Below, one piece after another: positions 10,415 to 23,900 of a stretch of 64,000 nucleotides of DNA. The notes beneath the pieces were generated by a model. The model saw only the letters and a program-made list of their open reading frames with translations. It was not told where the DNA came from and made no database searches. The stretch lies in the NCBI GenBank assembly GCA_019915135.1, contig JAHLMK010000023.1, positions 642,495 through 706,494 on the forward strand. The letters are read 5' to 3'. Position numbers and translations under genes: made by a program. This DNA is from Strobilurus pachycystidiatus (taxonomy: Eukaryota; Basidiomycota; Agaricomycetes; Agaricales; Physalacriaceae). Positions within the stretch are counted from its first letter, which is position 1, and every line of letters starts with the position of its first letter.

Positions 10415-13400
10415 TCATAAATTGACCACACCCTTGCGCCCATGCGCTCTACTTTTTTGCCTCATCTGCGTGAACTCTTTATCGAGGGTCACCCATTGCG
10501 GATCCGATGCTAACACGAGCAAGTGTCGATTTTGCACGATCAGCTCTTCCCCCGTATTCAAGTCTGGTTGACCCCTTCCTTGACGTAACACGCGGACGAC
10601 CAGCCATGCCATCGAGTCCTCGCCCTCTGCGCCCTCTACATCAAGCAGACGGATAGGCCGAACATATTTCCCAATGTGTTCATGTGGACCCTGATACACA
10701 AACCAGCAGTGACCGTCAGAAGCCCGATTCCCTGGATGCTTGACGGCAATGATACTGGGCACCAGGGGAGGATTCATCAATTTTCCCTTCATAATGCGAT
10801 TGATGACAGTAGCACCGGAGGGCGAAGTCGTCTGTCGAATGGTAATGATCTGCTCCCGCTTCTTGGCTTTGCTTTCGGGAAGGGGAACTTCGATGTCGAG
10901 ATTACGAAGATATGGTTGCATACACCATGGAATGGACTCATTATAAGTCAGGGTGCGTCCAAGGGCGAGACCCGGGATGTTCGGAGCAGTGGAAGGGCCA
11001 GCTACAGCGTCTCCCTCGTCAATCCTCCACCAGCCTACACTTCCTTCGACAGGTGGCGCCTCAGCAAGAGCCACTTCTGCACGAGCTTCCTGGATAGCTT
11101 GTATTTCGGCCTCAGAACGACGATAAACGACCAGACCGTCGGCCTCGCGAGGCTGTCCGCGCGCTGTTCTAGGCGGCTCGTAGGTACGCTTGAGTTCGTA
11201 ATCGAAGTACTCCAACTTTCCGCGAAAACCTGCTTTTGTATGTAATGCGCTGAGAGGCCTGATGAGACGTAGAGGCCAATAAGTCCTGGAGACAAAGTAA
11301 GTCAATGGTTGTGATACACATGAAAGATGCTTACTCGGGATCACGAAGACGACTATAGCAAATCCATTTATCGAGATTTCCCTCTGCTGCACGCAGTCTG
11401 TCAAAGCGCACAAGCACTTTGAGTCCACTGAGCGTGGTGGAATCAATGTTGACATCTTGAACTGTGCCCGTATCTCCCTTATGATCGCCTTTACCTACGA
11501 GGACGACCGGTTGGCGAAACCAAGGAACTCTTCCGCTGTACTCCTCTCCGGGTGTGTAAGTGGAATTTTTTGTGTACCCGAATTTGCGAATGAAACGCAG
11601 TCGCTGTTCGAATGAATTCGACGTGTCTGCCGTGGTTTCCCTCACCGTAGGTGTATGGTATGCTGGAAGAGAGATGGATGGTATAGATCTGGCAGTAAGT
11701 TGCTCGACCACGAGGAAGCAGTTGTTCTTATGAACACGTATAACCTGTCCGATAGATCCAGCAACGCTAAGCAAACAGAAAAAAGATTCGACATACCCGG
11801 GGTATCATTCGGTCTTTTTCGTCAAATGAATGTAGCAATAGAGAGAGGTATCGAGGTTGTCGTGATTCTCGGGTGCGGAGCTCCTCCTCCTTGAGAAGCT
11901 CCTGCGGTGTGAGTTTCTTTGCCTCGGTTTGGCTCAATTCTGGAGCAGGCGGGGATGGGTCAATGACCCAACCATGGGCGATCTCACCGTCGATAGATTT
12001 GACGCCAACGGAGTCACCGACCTCGAAGGCGCGTAGGAGATGGTCCTGCGGGACCAGCTGTTCATTTGCGGAGTCCTCGAGAGGGCTGATGCGGAGCAGT
12101 GGTTGATGTAGATGATCTTGTTCAGGTCCATCACCTACTACCGTTCCTTTCAACCCACTAACCAGATCCTCGACAACAGCGCCGGGTTCAAACGTCCAGT
12201 GTTCTAGAGGAGGAAGATGCTTCCGAGCTGCGAGGATGTGAGGGTGCTGCGACCTGTGGAGGTGGCTGTGCAGGTGAGGCGGAGAGAGTAAAGCGAGGGA
12301 AAGGTGGTTTCGTCGGACACGTATGACCAACATGTCCCAAGCAAAGAGTAAGGTGGAAGTCTCTTCGAACTGCATAGACAATGGGTTGACAGACTGGGGT
12401 TCGACGCCGATGGGAGTGAGGCGGTCTTTCACATCGGAGGGGAGGAGCGAAGGGAGATGACGCCTTCCTTGGGAGGGAGGCACGAGATATAATTGTTCAA
12501 CCGGGTATGACGAGCCCATGTGCCGCTTGCGAGGATGGTTGAAGTTATCCTCGGGGGATTCAACTGCTACAACTCGCGTCGAAAACTTAAGGCGAGGAAC
12601 AACTGTAACATTGAGCCACGCTCCTCCCAGATCCCTGTTTACCCAACCCATGTCTCCATCATACTGTCCCCCACGAAGAAGAACCCACGCCTCATTGAAG
12701 TCTAGCGGAGGCCGTGGACACCATTTGCAGACACGCATTCGTTCTTTACTGTCCGAAATCGGTGAAAGACTTTGTAGAGAAAGTCCGAATAGCGGTCGAC
12801 CTGACTCGGTAATCACGGCGAGCAGCTCACTGAGAGTGCCACATGTGGCGATGTAGATGGTAGGCTGAGAGGGAGCTTTTTTTGCCGGCCAAATGTCGAC
12901 GATAAGATCCTCGGGGAAGGGTTTGCCCGTGAGGGAAGCCACAGACAGCGCGTGATGCCGACTATGCCGGTTGTCCCATTCCTCTTGATCGTGCTGAGGG
13001 TAATGCAGCATGGCTTGAGCAGCTCGTCGTTGTGATATGTCTGTGATGCGCTGCGCGCGCTCCGGCGGGGACAATGTCTGGATGGTTTGTACTGCACTCG
13101 ATAGTTCTTTGACAGTGTCTTTCGCAGTTCGGAACTAGATAGGTTCATTAAAACACAGATCACATACTACTGAGATGGACTTGACATACGCGACAGCGGA
13201 CCGCCCATATGTCAATGCCAATGTCCACGGCCAGCAGCGAACGGGCATCGAGGGGAGAGGAAGACGTCTCATAATGGGTAGAAACGTCCTCGTCCTCGTC
13301 CTGTTCGATATCGTCGTCGATTTCGGGGTCCACGCCTGGGGCAAGAACGGGATCAAGAGGTTCGTCTCGCTGTCCCGAGGCGGTACCCGCGAGACTGTTC

Positions 13401-13644
13401 AGCCAGCCGTCAAACTCTTCTTGCTGTGTCGGGCCCTGTCTGACAACTGGTGTCGTATTCTCCCCGTCTGGTAGGATAAACAGACCTGCAAGACGGAAGT
13501 ATGAAATTATGGTATACTGCGCCACACAATGGAGTACGCACCCTCATCAGAACTGTCCTCTCCATCGACAACATCCTCTTCTTCTTCTTCTTCCTCTTCT
13601 TCCCGAGCCTCCAGCGCCAGGAACCGACTGACACCGGCGGGCAT
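10415..13644 (-). CDS. SPT5-like transcription elongation factor
   Basis: Exon 1 (13644-13542) encodes MPAGVSRFLALEAR and a poly-Glu run ending DGEDSSDE; a GTGCGT intron leads to LFILPDGENTTP. Next come an acidic stretch (IEQDEDEDV) and IGIDIWAVRCR, the usual start of the NGN domain, then a long body. KOW-like segments are visible: EAWVLLRGGQYDGDMGWV, PGAVVEDLVSGLKGTVV and PVVLVGKGDHKGDTGTVQDV. An acidic N-terminus followed by NGN and several KOW units is the SPT5 plan; SPT5 with SPT4 promotes RNA polymerase II elongation. The family has shorter divergent paralogues in mushrooms, so this may be a paralogue rather than the essential copy. It is head-to-head with a P4 copy about 165 bp away. 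Confidence 0.75.
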
Positions 13645-13799
13645 GACCCGTGCCTGTAGTTGCCTGGATCAGCCTTGTGATTTTTTTGAGTTAGAGCATG
13701 TAGTATAGTCTAATGGAGGGAGCGACAACTGAGCTGGAGGCGCGAGGTCTTTCACTTATCATCGAAGACATTCTATTGTCGGGTTGTACTACTGACTTA

Positions 13800-14180
13800 C
13801 CTTTGACATGGGCGCGCCAGCCTACCAGCACCAAATTGGTCGTGGTGGTTAGAAGCAGAATGGGAAAGATTAGTCAGCGTCGGGTGCTCCCACTTGAGGC
13901 AGCCGGCATCAACTCACCAGTGTACCGGCAAGCTCGGTCCCGGTGCATCAGTGAGTTGATCGAGGGGTGCTCTAAGGCGGGCACCAAACAACTGTAAAGC
14001 TTTTCCCGTCTTGTCCGCACCCACCATGCATGCATCGGTGAAGTGGGCACTTTTGCACAAAGCTAGGCGCTGCTCAACGACGTATCATACCGGTTGCGTC
14101 GGACTACGTGGAAGACTGTTGGCTTTGCGAGACGATTAGAAGAATGAAACATTCTTTACCAAGAAGACTCCAGGATCATA
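13800..14180 (+). pseudogene. P4 copy 2, broken
   Basis: The ATG at 13809 and following sequence match the arm copies of P4, but one base is missing within the first 30 nt, which brings a stop after 14 codons. In the downstream frame a CAA-CTG-CAA becomes a stop (CAACTGTAA). Similarity continues to about 14.17 kb. It is divergent from the complete SPT5-like gene, so this is probably the ancestral location of the pair. Confidence 0.6.
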
Positions 14181-14477
14181 CACACTCTGTGGCGCTGGTT
14201 CGAGACTGTGAGGGCAGGGATCTCTTGCCATCTTAGAGGCCCAGGAAACGCTGGTAGCTTCCTTTCAAAGCCAGATCTCCTTACCTTTTTCCTCATACCT
14301 AATTTACCTGCAGTCTCTCTCTGATGAAAAGATGATTTTTCGTTCCTCTCTCGAGCTCTTCGGGCTGTGGCCTGATTTAATTCCTCTTGTCACGCATACA
14401 TGTACTCATCTAGCGGCTGCGGGCAAGGGAACAACTTTGCAGGTCTCTCAATAATCAGTCGTTGTATTGAGAGTGAT
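14181..14477. other. Intergenic, nothing recognised
   Basis: Between the P4 remnant and the 3' end of F-box gene 2. No frame or repeat was seen. Confidence 0.4.
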
Positions 14478-16111
14478 TCAAGCAAATCTAGTGTTTCTGT
14501 CTACGAGCGCCTCGCTGGCGTCTCTGCTCCGTCGACCGCACAACGATAATCCGTCGGCACGAAGTTTAGGAAGGAAACCACGATGTCTGAGGGATTCCAC
14601 CACGCCCTCGCCCTCTCGGCACCGATGAGTGGCAGAACGAGCTGGATGGGAAATGGCAAGAGTCTCTACGTCCCGAAGCTCTCCGAATAAGGCGAGGAGA
14701 TGCCCTAGTTCAACTGCAACATTGCTCAAACTCAAATGCATGACGCGCGGGTTTGACGAGCGCATTAGCAATTCATGGAAGGCTCGAACCTCTACAGTTC
14801 CTCCCCGCACTGGTCCTTCTCGATTGGAAACAAAGCAGACAGACCGAAGGGAGGGAAGCACCAGTGAGCGGGTGTAATTTAGAATACCTTGCCCGCTGCC
14901 GGTGACGTAGATGATCAAGGTGGTAACACTCTCTGCTGTATAAGGAGTTTGGGCAACAGCAGTACCGGGGGATGGCGGCTGATACGGGCGACATAGCAGT
15001 GAGAGTTGCTGCACCTCTGGAAACGATGGAAGATGGAGTGAGGGATGGAAGTCAGGGGTTGACTCATAGACCAGCCGGCGGATATGGCGAAATGTGAACG
15101 GTGCGGTGTGCGCTCTACCGCAGAAGACAAGATGCAAGCTGAAAACACTTGCTGTGGTGTCGATAAGGGATAAGGATTGAAAGGATTCAGGGAGGAGGTT
15201 GGGAAACGCTCTGTTCAAGCAATCCTCCGTTCTCAGACAGACGGCCACAGAAACCAGTTGAGAGTGGTTCAGGAGCAGGGGATGGGGTGTGAAAAGCGTT
15301 TTGAGATAATAGTTGGAACGTTCCCCCAATTCACTGATGGATATTGTTCTCCAGCGGTGACAGCAGCGATTGAGGAGAGCGACAAATGAGCCCAAAGAGG
15401 ATGCCAAGGGCTCCGAGAAGCCATACGAGACCTCGTCCACAAGACTGATGTGCAGTGGATTGTTGACACTGCGCGTCAAGTAGAGTCTGGTGACGGATCG
15501 AAGCAGAAGCGCACTGCGAGCAAGTAATGCATCCGTTAGCGTGATGTGGATGTTGGACCATAGGTCTCTGTTCTGGAGGATGATAGCCCGCCAAGACCCG
15601 CACACACGAGAGAGTGTAAAGGCGGCGAAGGTCTGGTCTTGACCGGCGGCGGCGCAGATCATGGTTACGAGCTCGGGCGTGTATAGAGGATTCGCTTGCA
15701 AGAGAATCACTCCCGAGACCAAGCTTGCATGGTCAATGGCGGTGGCCACGGGCTCATTTGAGTTCGATTCCATCGGCGTATCGCAGGCTGGGTCGGCACG
15801 TAGCACCGATGCAGGGACCAAGGAGTAATCCTGTCCTCCCACAAGAGCGTCGCCATTGTTCTTGATAGTTTCGGCGTCTGACCAAGCGAATGAGCGCTTC
15901 GGCAGATCTCTCTTTCAACGAAACGTTCCTTACCTGGTCTGTATATCGGTCCGGACGGTGAAGAGGGGTCTCGATGGCAAGAAGCTGAAAGAATGTTGGC
16001 GGATGAGAGCTTGAGCCACACAGTCGACTTACGCTCACTACGCTCAGTGCACATCCCATGGGCACGACGACGTGTTGCGGAGGCAAGGGATTCTTGAATG
16101 GAGGCAGACAT
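14478..16111 (-). CDS. F-box/leucine-rich protein 2
   Basis: Exons 1 and 2 (start 16111, MSASIQESLASATRRR) join through two GTAAG introns, with matching phases, to a long last exon that begins DAETIKNNGDALVGG and ends at 14478. The F-box is NPLYTPELVTMICAAAG...FTLSRVCGSWRAIILQNRDLW, the common mushroom form (PELL, VCxxWR, LWS). The rest has irregular leucine-rich repeats (LTRSVNNPLHISLV, LRSVCFVSN, MHLSLSNVAVELGHLLALF). The protein is about 480 residues, in the usual range. It probably acts as a substrate receptor of an SCF ubiquitin ligase; the target is unknown. Confidence 0.78.
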
Positions 16112-16525
16112 TAGGGACACTCGCGGGTGGTAGCGGGAGATTCGATAGAGTCAGTAAGCCCGATGGCAGCAAGACATCAATGTTTTACTTTCGGCTCGCG
16201 GTGTGATGGTAATTTTCCCTTTGTCTGGCGTACACGAGGCATGGCCGATTGATTGCCAAGTAAGCCTTCGAGTATTGAAGTTGGGTGTAATTGTGTGGAC
16301 CCAGCCACAGGCGGGAAAGTGTCTGATTGTAACTGAGACTCCCCTCAAGGTGAGTATTGATTTCAAGTTGAAGGTGGTCGCAAGAAGACCATCTATTTGC
16401 CCCGTGACGGTGTTTCGATCATGTGACATACATTTACAAGTGCGCGATCGCGATTGACACGCGTCTGCTCTTGACTCTCACCAGGTACTTTGCCACTGCC
16501 AGGCGTCTGCTTCAACTTGAACCTT

Positions 16526-17520
16526 ATGTCTGCTCGACCGACACGAAGTAAGACGAAAGATGTGGCATCACATTCCGCCATGGTACGTTATCTATTCCCC
16601 GAGCATTTTCTGCTTTGTATTGATGATCCAGGAACTTCGTTGCTCTGAGCTAGAAGACGAGTTAGCAGCTGTAAAGTTAGAGCTCTACAAAAAGAAACTG
16701 GTATTTGAGTTCTATAACTTTCATACCCTCGGAAGGAGCTGACAACCTATATCCAAGGAGATCGAACTACAATTGCATCTCAAGGACACCTCAAGAGACC
16801 AGAGATCCTCCGAGGCTGCTGCAGCCTTGGGGCGGGCGCAAGCTGTGAGTGCAACTTCCACTTCATCCAGCTGCTACATCCTGACCGGCGTTATGTCTCT
16901 GGAGGAACGGGATGAACTATCAGCACGGTTGGAAGCGGCCGGCAACGAGAATCTAACGCTTTTCGCCCAACTGAAAGAGAAAATCAGGCAAATCAAGCTC
17001 CTAGACGATGTGAGTCTCGTAGTTTGTGATATTGAACTCAAAGCTGAAATGAAGCAGCACAACGTAGCTCTTCGGGCCGATAATGAGGAACATCGGGCTG
17101 CGAAGCTAGAGCGCGAGCAAATTCTGAGTCGTCTGGTTAATGCCATCAATCCGCTGCTTCAATGTGGCATATGCCTCGACAACTACGGCGCCCAAGCGCA
17201 CCCTACCACGTTTGTCCACTGATCCTTTCGATCCTTATGCATGGGTTGATATCTTGAGTCATAGATTGTGCTGCGGTCATACTCTATGCTCTCAATGCGT
17301 CATCAGAATGCTGCGAATCAGCGCTCAAGATAACGAACCTTGCGGCTGCGCCTTTTGCAGGGCTCCCATAGCCGCGTGCCCCACGCTTTCACGCGACTTC
17401 ACCTCCATGGTTCATGCCCTACTAGGAGTATCGGACTTGTCAAACGAAGCAGCATACCAGGACGTCCTCCAAAGTCTACAAATTGGGTTCAGCCAAATCC
17501 CGCGGCCGATAGTTCGGTAG
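16526..17520 (+). CDS. Coiled-coil RING-finger protein
   Basis: The ATG at 16526 gives MSARPTRSKTKDVASHSAM, then a GTACGT...CCAG intron. Later exons encode a Glu/Lys/Leu-rich coiled coil (LEDELAAVKLELYKKKL, RDELSARLEAAGNENLTLF, LEREQILSRLV). The C-terminus is a RING-HC finger split by a 49-bp intron (17210-17258): CGICLDNYG, then CCGHTLCSQC, then CGCAFCRAP, giving the Cys/His ligand order C-C-C-H-C-C-C-C. It ends SQIPRPIVR at 17520. RING proteins are usually E3 ubiquitin ligases; coiled coil followed by RING is a common mushroom architecture. No substrate is evident. Confidence 0.8.
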
Positions 17521-17909
17521 ATATCTATGACGAATGCCGAAATAATTATTTCTTCCCGCACAACGTTCAAGAAGACAGAGTAGGATCTGAACAAGTACGC
17601 TGCTACTCCAGACTTAGGTCAAAGGGTGGTGTAATACGCGATAGTCTGTACAGGGCGTCAACTTGGACCAGTCGGGTTGTATGAATATACGCGACCTTTG
17701 GGGATATGCAGTCTGAGATTTCGGGCCAGTGATGTGCGTAATTCATTTCCGTCGCGTGGCCCACGATGAGTATGTTTCCTGTGCAGACAGCGGAATGACT
17801 GGACCCTCAAGCTTTCTCAGACCTATGGAAATACTATGACGTGGTCCATATAATGCAATCTTATTCGCGGGTAGTATCCATATTGAACTTGTAGCTCCAA
17901 AACATGTAG
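17521..17909. other. Intergenic between convergent genes
   Basis: 3' flanks of the RING gene and of the large repeat-rich gene. Nothing recognised. Confidence 0.4.
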
Positions 17910-20900
17910 TTACTGACCTATCTTACGCGCCGCACCGGTCGGAGAAAATTTGACTTTGTCAACCAGTCTGGAAGTCGCTCAGAAGACTTGCCGGTGATAT
18001 AAAGGACCAACAAACCTATACACCCGGCTTGAGAATCGCAAGAGACGCAAATCGATGGGGTCCGCAACCTTGAGATCTGCGTAGCGAAGAGGGTCCCTCT
18101 TCCGGTAGTCGCGCAACCATTTTTGGTCGTAGAAATTTTCTGGAAGTCCCTTCGCGGGAAGGGCTTCGGTATCGACGCGGTCTGAATGAACTCGTATCCC
18201 AGGAAGTTGTCCTGGCATACGATGCTTGCAGCCGTCCTCTTGAAAGCGTCTCGCAAAATGTAAGATGTCAGGAACGTGGAAGAAGTCGCAGATGATGGGA
18301 TGGTTGCTTCGCCAGCACGGACGGGGTGCGACAAAATCGCCTTCTTCGTTGACATCGTCGTCGCTGACAGCATCGGGCCCGACGTCCTGCCACATCTCGT
18401 AAACCTGGGCAATTGTGTCGTCCGCCTCCTTGAACAAAGACAGGCCATTTATGCGCGTAAGATATCGCTGTTACATACGTCAGTATCAGCATGCAAACCA
18501 CAAATCTGAGAAAAGACCTTGTTACGGCGGTTCCTAGTATTATCGGAGAGTCTCTTTGCCGTGCGCTCCTTTGGTGTAGGCGGCTCGGCTAGGACCTTGT
18601 TACTGAATTTTTTGCGTCGATAACGATAGTTGCCCTTGATAGCCTTCGTGAGCTCCGCGCGTTTGAACGTTCGTAGTTTTGGATCCTCCAATGCAAGCTC
18701 AACTGCGAGTTGTATCACGCGGCGGTTCCATACAGACCCAACGTTCCCACTAGTATCGAAGGCCAGAGTACCGCTCTGGGGGCCATGTCGGGCCGAAGAC
18801 TTTTGCATGTATCGCTGAACAAGAGTATGACTGGCCTCCGATTCCGGAAGTGTGTCTAGGAAGTCCCGAACACTTGCCTACAAACATTTAAGAACGATGG
18901 GTGGGATTGGAGGGTTTCTCTCACCTTCACTGATAGTTCACGCTTATCTCTTCTGACACCCAGAATCTGGAGGATCGATACCGTGGTCAGATAGATACAA
19001 ACATAAAGCTATCGGCATACCAAGCGTTTTCCTGCATTTGGATTACCAGCCCGAATAATGCGGGGTGGAGATTTCTTCTTCTTACCACTGACGCCTGGCT
19101 GCACTTCAGGGTTTTGCTGCCGTGTGTCACTGCGCTGAGGAGCTTCACTAGAGCGAGGTTGTGCAGGCTTCGGCGCGTGGTCGCTGGTTTGCTGGCGCCA
19201 AGGTGTTTCGTCACGCTCTCGTTGGCGCGGTGCTGCGTCCCGTCCATCCTGTAGATTGGTGCGGCCGGTGGGGGTTGCTCCGTGAGGTTGACGGCGGGAA
19301 TGGTCCAGTCGAGGTAGTTCAGCGTGGCGAGGTTGAACGGATTCAGCTCTGGGACGACCCGATGGCTTTGACGCAGGCGTCTGAGCAGTCTGGCGCGGGG
19401 AGTGGTTACGAGGCCGGCGGGGCGGGTCGTTCTGCAGAGGTGTTTCAGCGCGGCTGGGTTGAACGGCTTCAGCTCTGAAACGACCCGATGGCTTTGGCGC
19501 AGGCGTCGTATGGGGACGGCGGGGCGGGTTGTCCTGCAGAGGTGATTCAGCGCGGCGGGGTTGAACGGCTTTAGGGTTGGAACGACTTGATGGCTTTGGC
19601 GCAGGCGTCGTATGGGGACGGCGGGGCGAGTTGTCCTGCAGAGGTGGTTCAGCGCGGCGGGGTTGAACGGCTTCAGGGTTGGGACGACTGGATGGCTTTG
19701 GCGCAGGCGTCGTATGGGGACGGCGGGGCGGGTTGTCCTGCAGAGGTGGTTCAGCGCGGCGGGGCTGAACGGCTTCAGGGTTGGGACGACTGGATGGCTT
19801 TGGCGCAGGCGTCGTATGGGGACGGCGGGGCGGGTTGTCCTGCAGAGGTGGTTCAGCGCGGCGGGGTTGAACGGCTTCAGGGTTGGGACGACTGGATGGC
19901 TTTGGCGCAGGCGTCGTATGGGGACGGCGGAGCGGGTTGTCCTGCAGAGGTGATTCAGCGCGGCGTGGTTGAACGGCTTTAGGGTTGGAACGACTTGATG
20001 GCTTTGGCGCAGGCGTTGTATGGGGACGGCGGGGCGGGTTGTCCTGCATAGGTGGTTCAGCGCGGCGGGGTTGAACGGCTTCAGGTTTGGGACGACCCGA
20101 TGGCTTTGGCACAGGCATCTGGGTCGGAGCAGTGCGGCGGGGCTGCATGGCTTCAGCTACAGATCTGAAACGGCCTGCAGGCTTTGGGACGTCTTCCTGA
20201 CTAGCTCGGGGCGCGGACGTATCGAGACCAGGACGGCCCGGTAGATCTCCATGGGGAGTAAGAGGAGCAACGTCAGCCCGGTGCCGCACAGCAGACATCG
20301 GGGGGGTTACTTTGAGACGTGGTTGCGCAGTCTCTCTGCGCTGTCAAATCGGTGACTCAGGAGACCGTGCTGAATCTTTTCGATCTGTGCCGCGATGTGG
20401 AGGCGCACCTCGAGTAGGGTGAACTCGAGGTGGATGTGGGGGGGGTGGTTGATCACGTCGGGAACGCAGTTTCTTCAACGCATATGAATCCACCCGGGAC
20501 TTTAGCCTTTTCGTTGAGGAGAGGTCTGTCCACAAATCAGAGAATGATCTGCAAGTTATTTTTGGACAATTACCTGACTCTTCATCTTCGTCTTCATCAG
20601 TGCTGCTAACTTCGTTCACTGCTCGAGAGAAGTCTTCGGCATCCGAGACAGCGCATTCATTTGGTTCATCTGGGAAGGGTCAAGAGAATGTAATTTTGTT
20701 AACTGTACAACTAACCGTCTTCATAGAAGTCATCGATTCCTGTGTACCGACTCTTGTTGGGAGATTCTGTAATGAAAATTCTGAGAAGCATGCAATGTGA
20801 TCAAGAGAATGTACTGACCGACATCATCCAATTTGTGTTCGCTTTCCTCGTCGTCAAAGTCCCCATCGAGAGAATGACGGGGCGCATCGAACAAGGAGTC

Positions 20901-23900
20901 CGAGATCTCTGCGCTTGAGTCAGAACAAGCTCAAAGTGCTGACAAGTCCGACTAATGCACGCACCAGCTTCAGTATCGTGGAACACATAACCGTCATGGG
21001 AAAAAACCTCGGGTTGCATGTCCTGGTCATCTTCCCAATCGCTGTCCTCATCGCCGAGCATTGGGCTCCCGTAACCGTCATCAGAGTCAATCGCATTCGG
21101 AGAAGTCAATGACATCTCGTCGTCAGAAGCGACGGAAACCTCATCCAAGGCGTGCACAGCAGAGTGGGAGTCGCTCTCTGTAAAGAGAGGTGAGCACAAT
21201 GCAGACGAAGGAGAAGACAGAAATGCATACCTTGATGTTCATCGTCCTCAACCGGACTTCCATGTCTGCCATCGGAACCGACCTCGTTGTTCGAGTCCAA
21301 CGACATCTCCTCACCAGAAGCGATGGAAGCCTCATCCAGGGAAAGCGAAGCAGAGCGTGAGTCGTAACCGTCATCAGAAAGAGCCTCAGGTTGCATATCC
21401 TGGTCATCTTCCCGATCGCTGTCCTCATCGCCGAGCATTGGGCTCCCGTAACCGTCATCAGAGTCAATCGCATTCGGAGAAGTCAATGACATCTCGTCGT
21501 CAGAAGCGACGGAAACCTCATCCAAGGCGTGCACAGCAGAGCGGGAGTCGCTCTCTGGAAAAAGAGAGGTGAGCACAATGCAGACGAAGGAGAAGCCAGA
21601 AATGCATACCTTGATGTTCATCGTCCTCAACCGGACTTCCATATCTGCCATCGGAACCGACCTCGTTGTTCGAGTCCAACGACATCTCCTCACCAGAAGC
21701 GATGGAAGCCTCATTCAGGGAGGGCGAAGCAGAGCGTGAGTCGTAACCGTCATCAGAAAGAGCCTCAGGTTGCATATCCTGGTCATCTTCCCGATCGCTG
21801 TCCTCATCGCCGAGCATTGGGCTCCCGTAACCGTCATCAGAGTCAATCGCATTCGGGGAAGTCAATGACATCTCGTCGTCAGAAGCGACGGAAACCTCAT
21901 CCAAGGCGTGCACAGCAGAGCGGGAGTCGCTCTCTGGAAAAAGGGAGGTGAGCACAATGCAGACGAAGGAGAAGCCAGAAATGCATACCTTGATGTTCAT
22001 CGTCCTCAACCGGACTTCCATATCTGCCATCGGAACCGACCTCGTTATTCGAGTCCAACGACATCTCCTCACCAGAAGCGATGGAAGCCTCATTCAGGGA
22101 GGGCGAAGCAGAGCGTGAGTCGTTGGCTATAGAGAGATCCGAAGTGAGCACAATTCCTAAGGGTGGAGGAACCAAAACTACATACGTTCATGTTCATTGT
22201 TCTCTACTGGACTTCCACGTCTGCCAATAGAACCCCTGTCGGCCTGCAAGTCCAACGACATCTCATCACCCGAAGCGATGGACGCCTCCTCAAAGCCGGG
22301 CGAAGGAGATCGGCATCCTGAGATATATGATGAGTTGAGAGCGCGAATGTAGGAAGCTTAAGAGAACCTGTATCAGCAGCCCAAGCCACTGGTTGCGGTT
22401 GACTGGCTCCGTCGTAAGACCACGTCTCCGAGCCAAAGACGTCTTCATCATGCATATCGGAGACATCCCCGTCATCAGAGAGAACCTCATGTCGCATATC
22501 CTGAACATCTTTCCGACCTCTGTCTTCATCGCTGTGCATTGGGGTCCCGTAACCGTCATTGGACTCAACCCCGTTCGGCGAGGTCAATGACATCTCGTCG
22601 TCAGAAGCGACGGAAACCTCATCCAAGGCGTGCACAGCAGAGCGGGAGTCGCTATCTGTAAAGAGAGGTGAGCACAATGCAGACGAAGGAGAAGCCAGAA
22701 ATGCATACCTTGATGTTCATTGTCCTCAACCGGACTTCCATATCTGCCATCGGAACCGACCTCGTTATTCGAGTCCAACGACATCTCCTCGCCAGAAGCG
22801 ATGGAAGCCTCATCCAGGGAGGGCGAAGCAGAGCGTGGGTCGTAACCGTCATCAGAAAGAGCCTCAGGTTGCATGTCCTGGTCATCTTCCCGATCGCTGT
22901 CCTCATCGCCGAGCATTGGGCTCCCGTGACCGTCATCAGAGTCAATCGCATTCGGGGAAGTCAATGACATCTCGTCGTCAGAAGCAACGGAAACCTCATC
23001 CAAGGCGTGCACAGCAGAGCGGGAGTCGCTATCTGTAAAGAGAGGTGAGCACAATGCAGACGAAGGATGAGCCAGAAATGCATACCTTGATGTTCATCGT
23101 CCTCAACCGGACTTCCATATCTACCATCGGAACCGACCTCGTTATTCGAGTTCAACGACATCTCCTCACCAGAAGCGATGGAAGCCTCATCCAGGGAGGG
23201 CAAAGCAGAGCGTGAGTTGTTGACTATGAAAAGGTCCGAAGTGAGCGCAATTCCATAAAGGGGATGACTCGAAGCTACGTTGTTCATGTTCATCGTCCTC
23301 TCCATGGGTGCCATTGAAACCGACGCCGGCCTGCGAGTCCTCTGACATCTCGTCATCAGAAGCAATAGAAGCCTCATCCAAGCCGGGTGAAACACAGCGG
23401 AATGCTGAGATTCGTGATTAGAGAAACAAATGTCCGTAGGGAGGCATAACCGAACCTGTCCTACCATCCCAAGTAGCTTGTCTTTGCCTACTGCTAGTCT
23501 CCTCGTCAGACATTTCCTGGTTGGCGGGCTCCTTAACCGCTTCATTGCGCGTGTTGGGGGCATTATTGACTATAAAAAATTCCTCAGTCAACGTAATCGA
23601 GGAGGAGGGAGCGGAGCGTCACTGCGTACATTCTTGAGAGTCCTCATCTATTGGACCCCAGTATCGATCATGGTCGTCCTCGGCCTGCGAGTTTGACACG
23701 TCGTTCCCATGCATGGTCGAAGGAGGATGGGATTCCATACGACTACGAAGTCTCCTGTCCCTGCAGAATAAGTCAGGAACCAGGCGATTAGTATGGGCCG
23801 TGCCACTTGATCTGACATACCGGTAGCCCTGTCCGTGTGGTTCCACATCTAGCAATATATCAGGCAATGAAAGGGTATATACAGCCTCGGACTTACTACG

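Noticed and set aside
19587..19982. Plus-strand repeat frame (ASYGDGGAGCPAEVVQR units)
   Set aside because: Shadow of the 102-bp Pro-rich repeat on the minus strand, which joins by splice sites to a longer protein.
21529..23038. Plus-strand His/Arg-rich frames across the acidic exon array
   Set aside because: Shadow of the minus-strand exons; splice consensus is found only on the minus strand.
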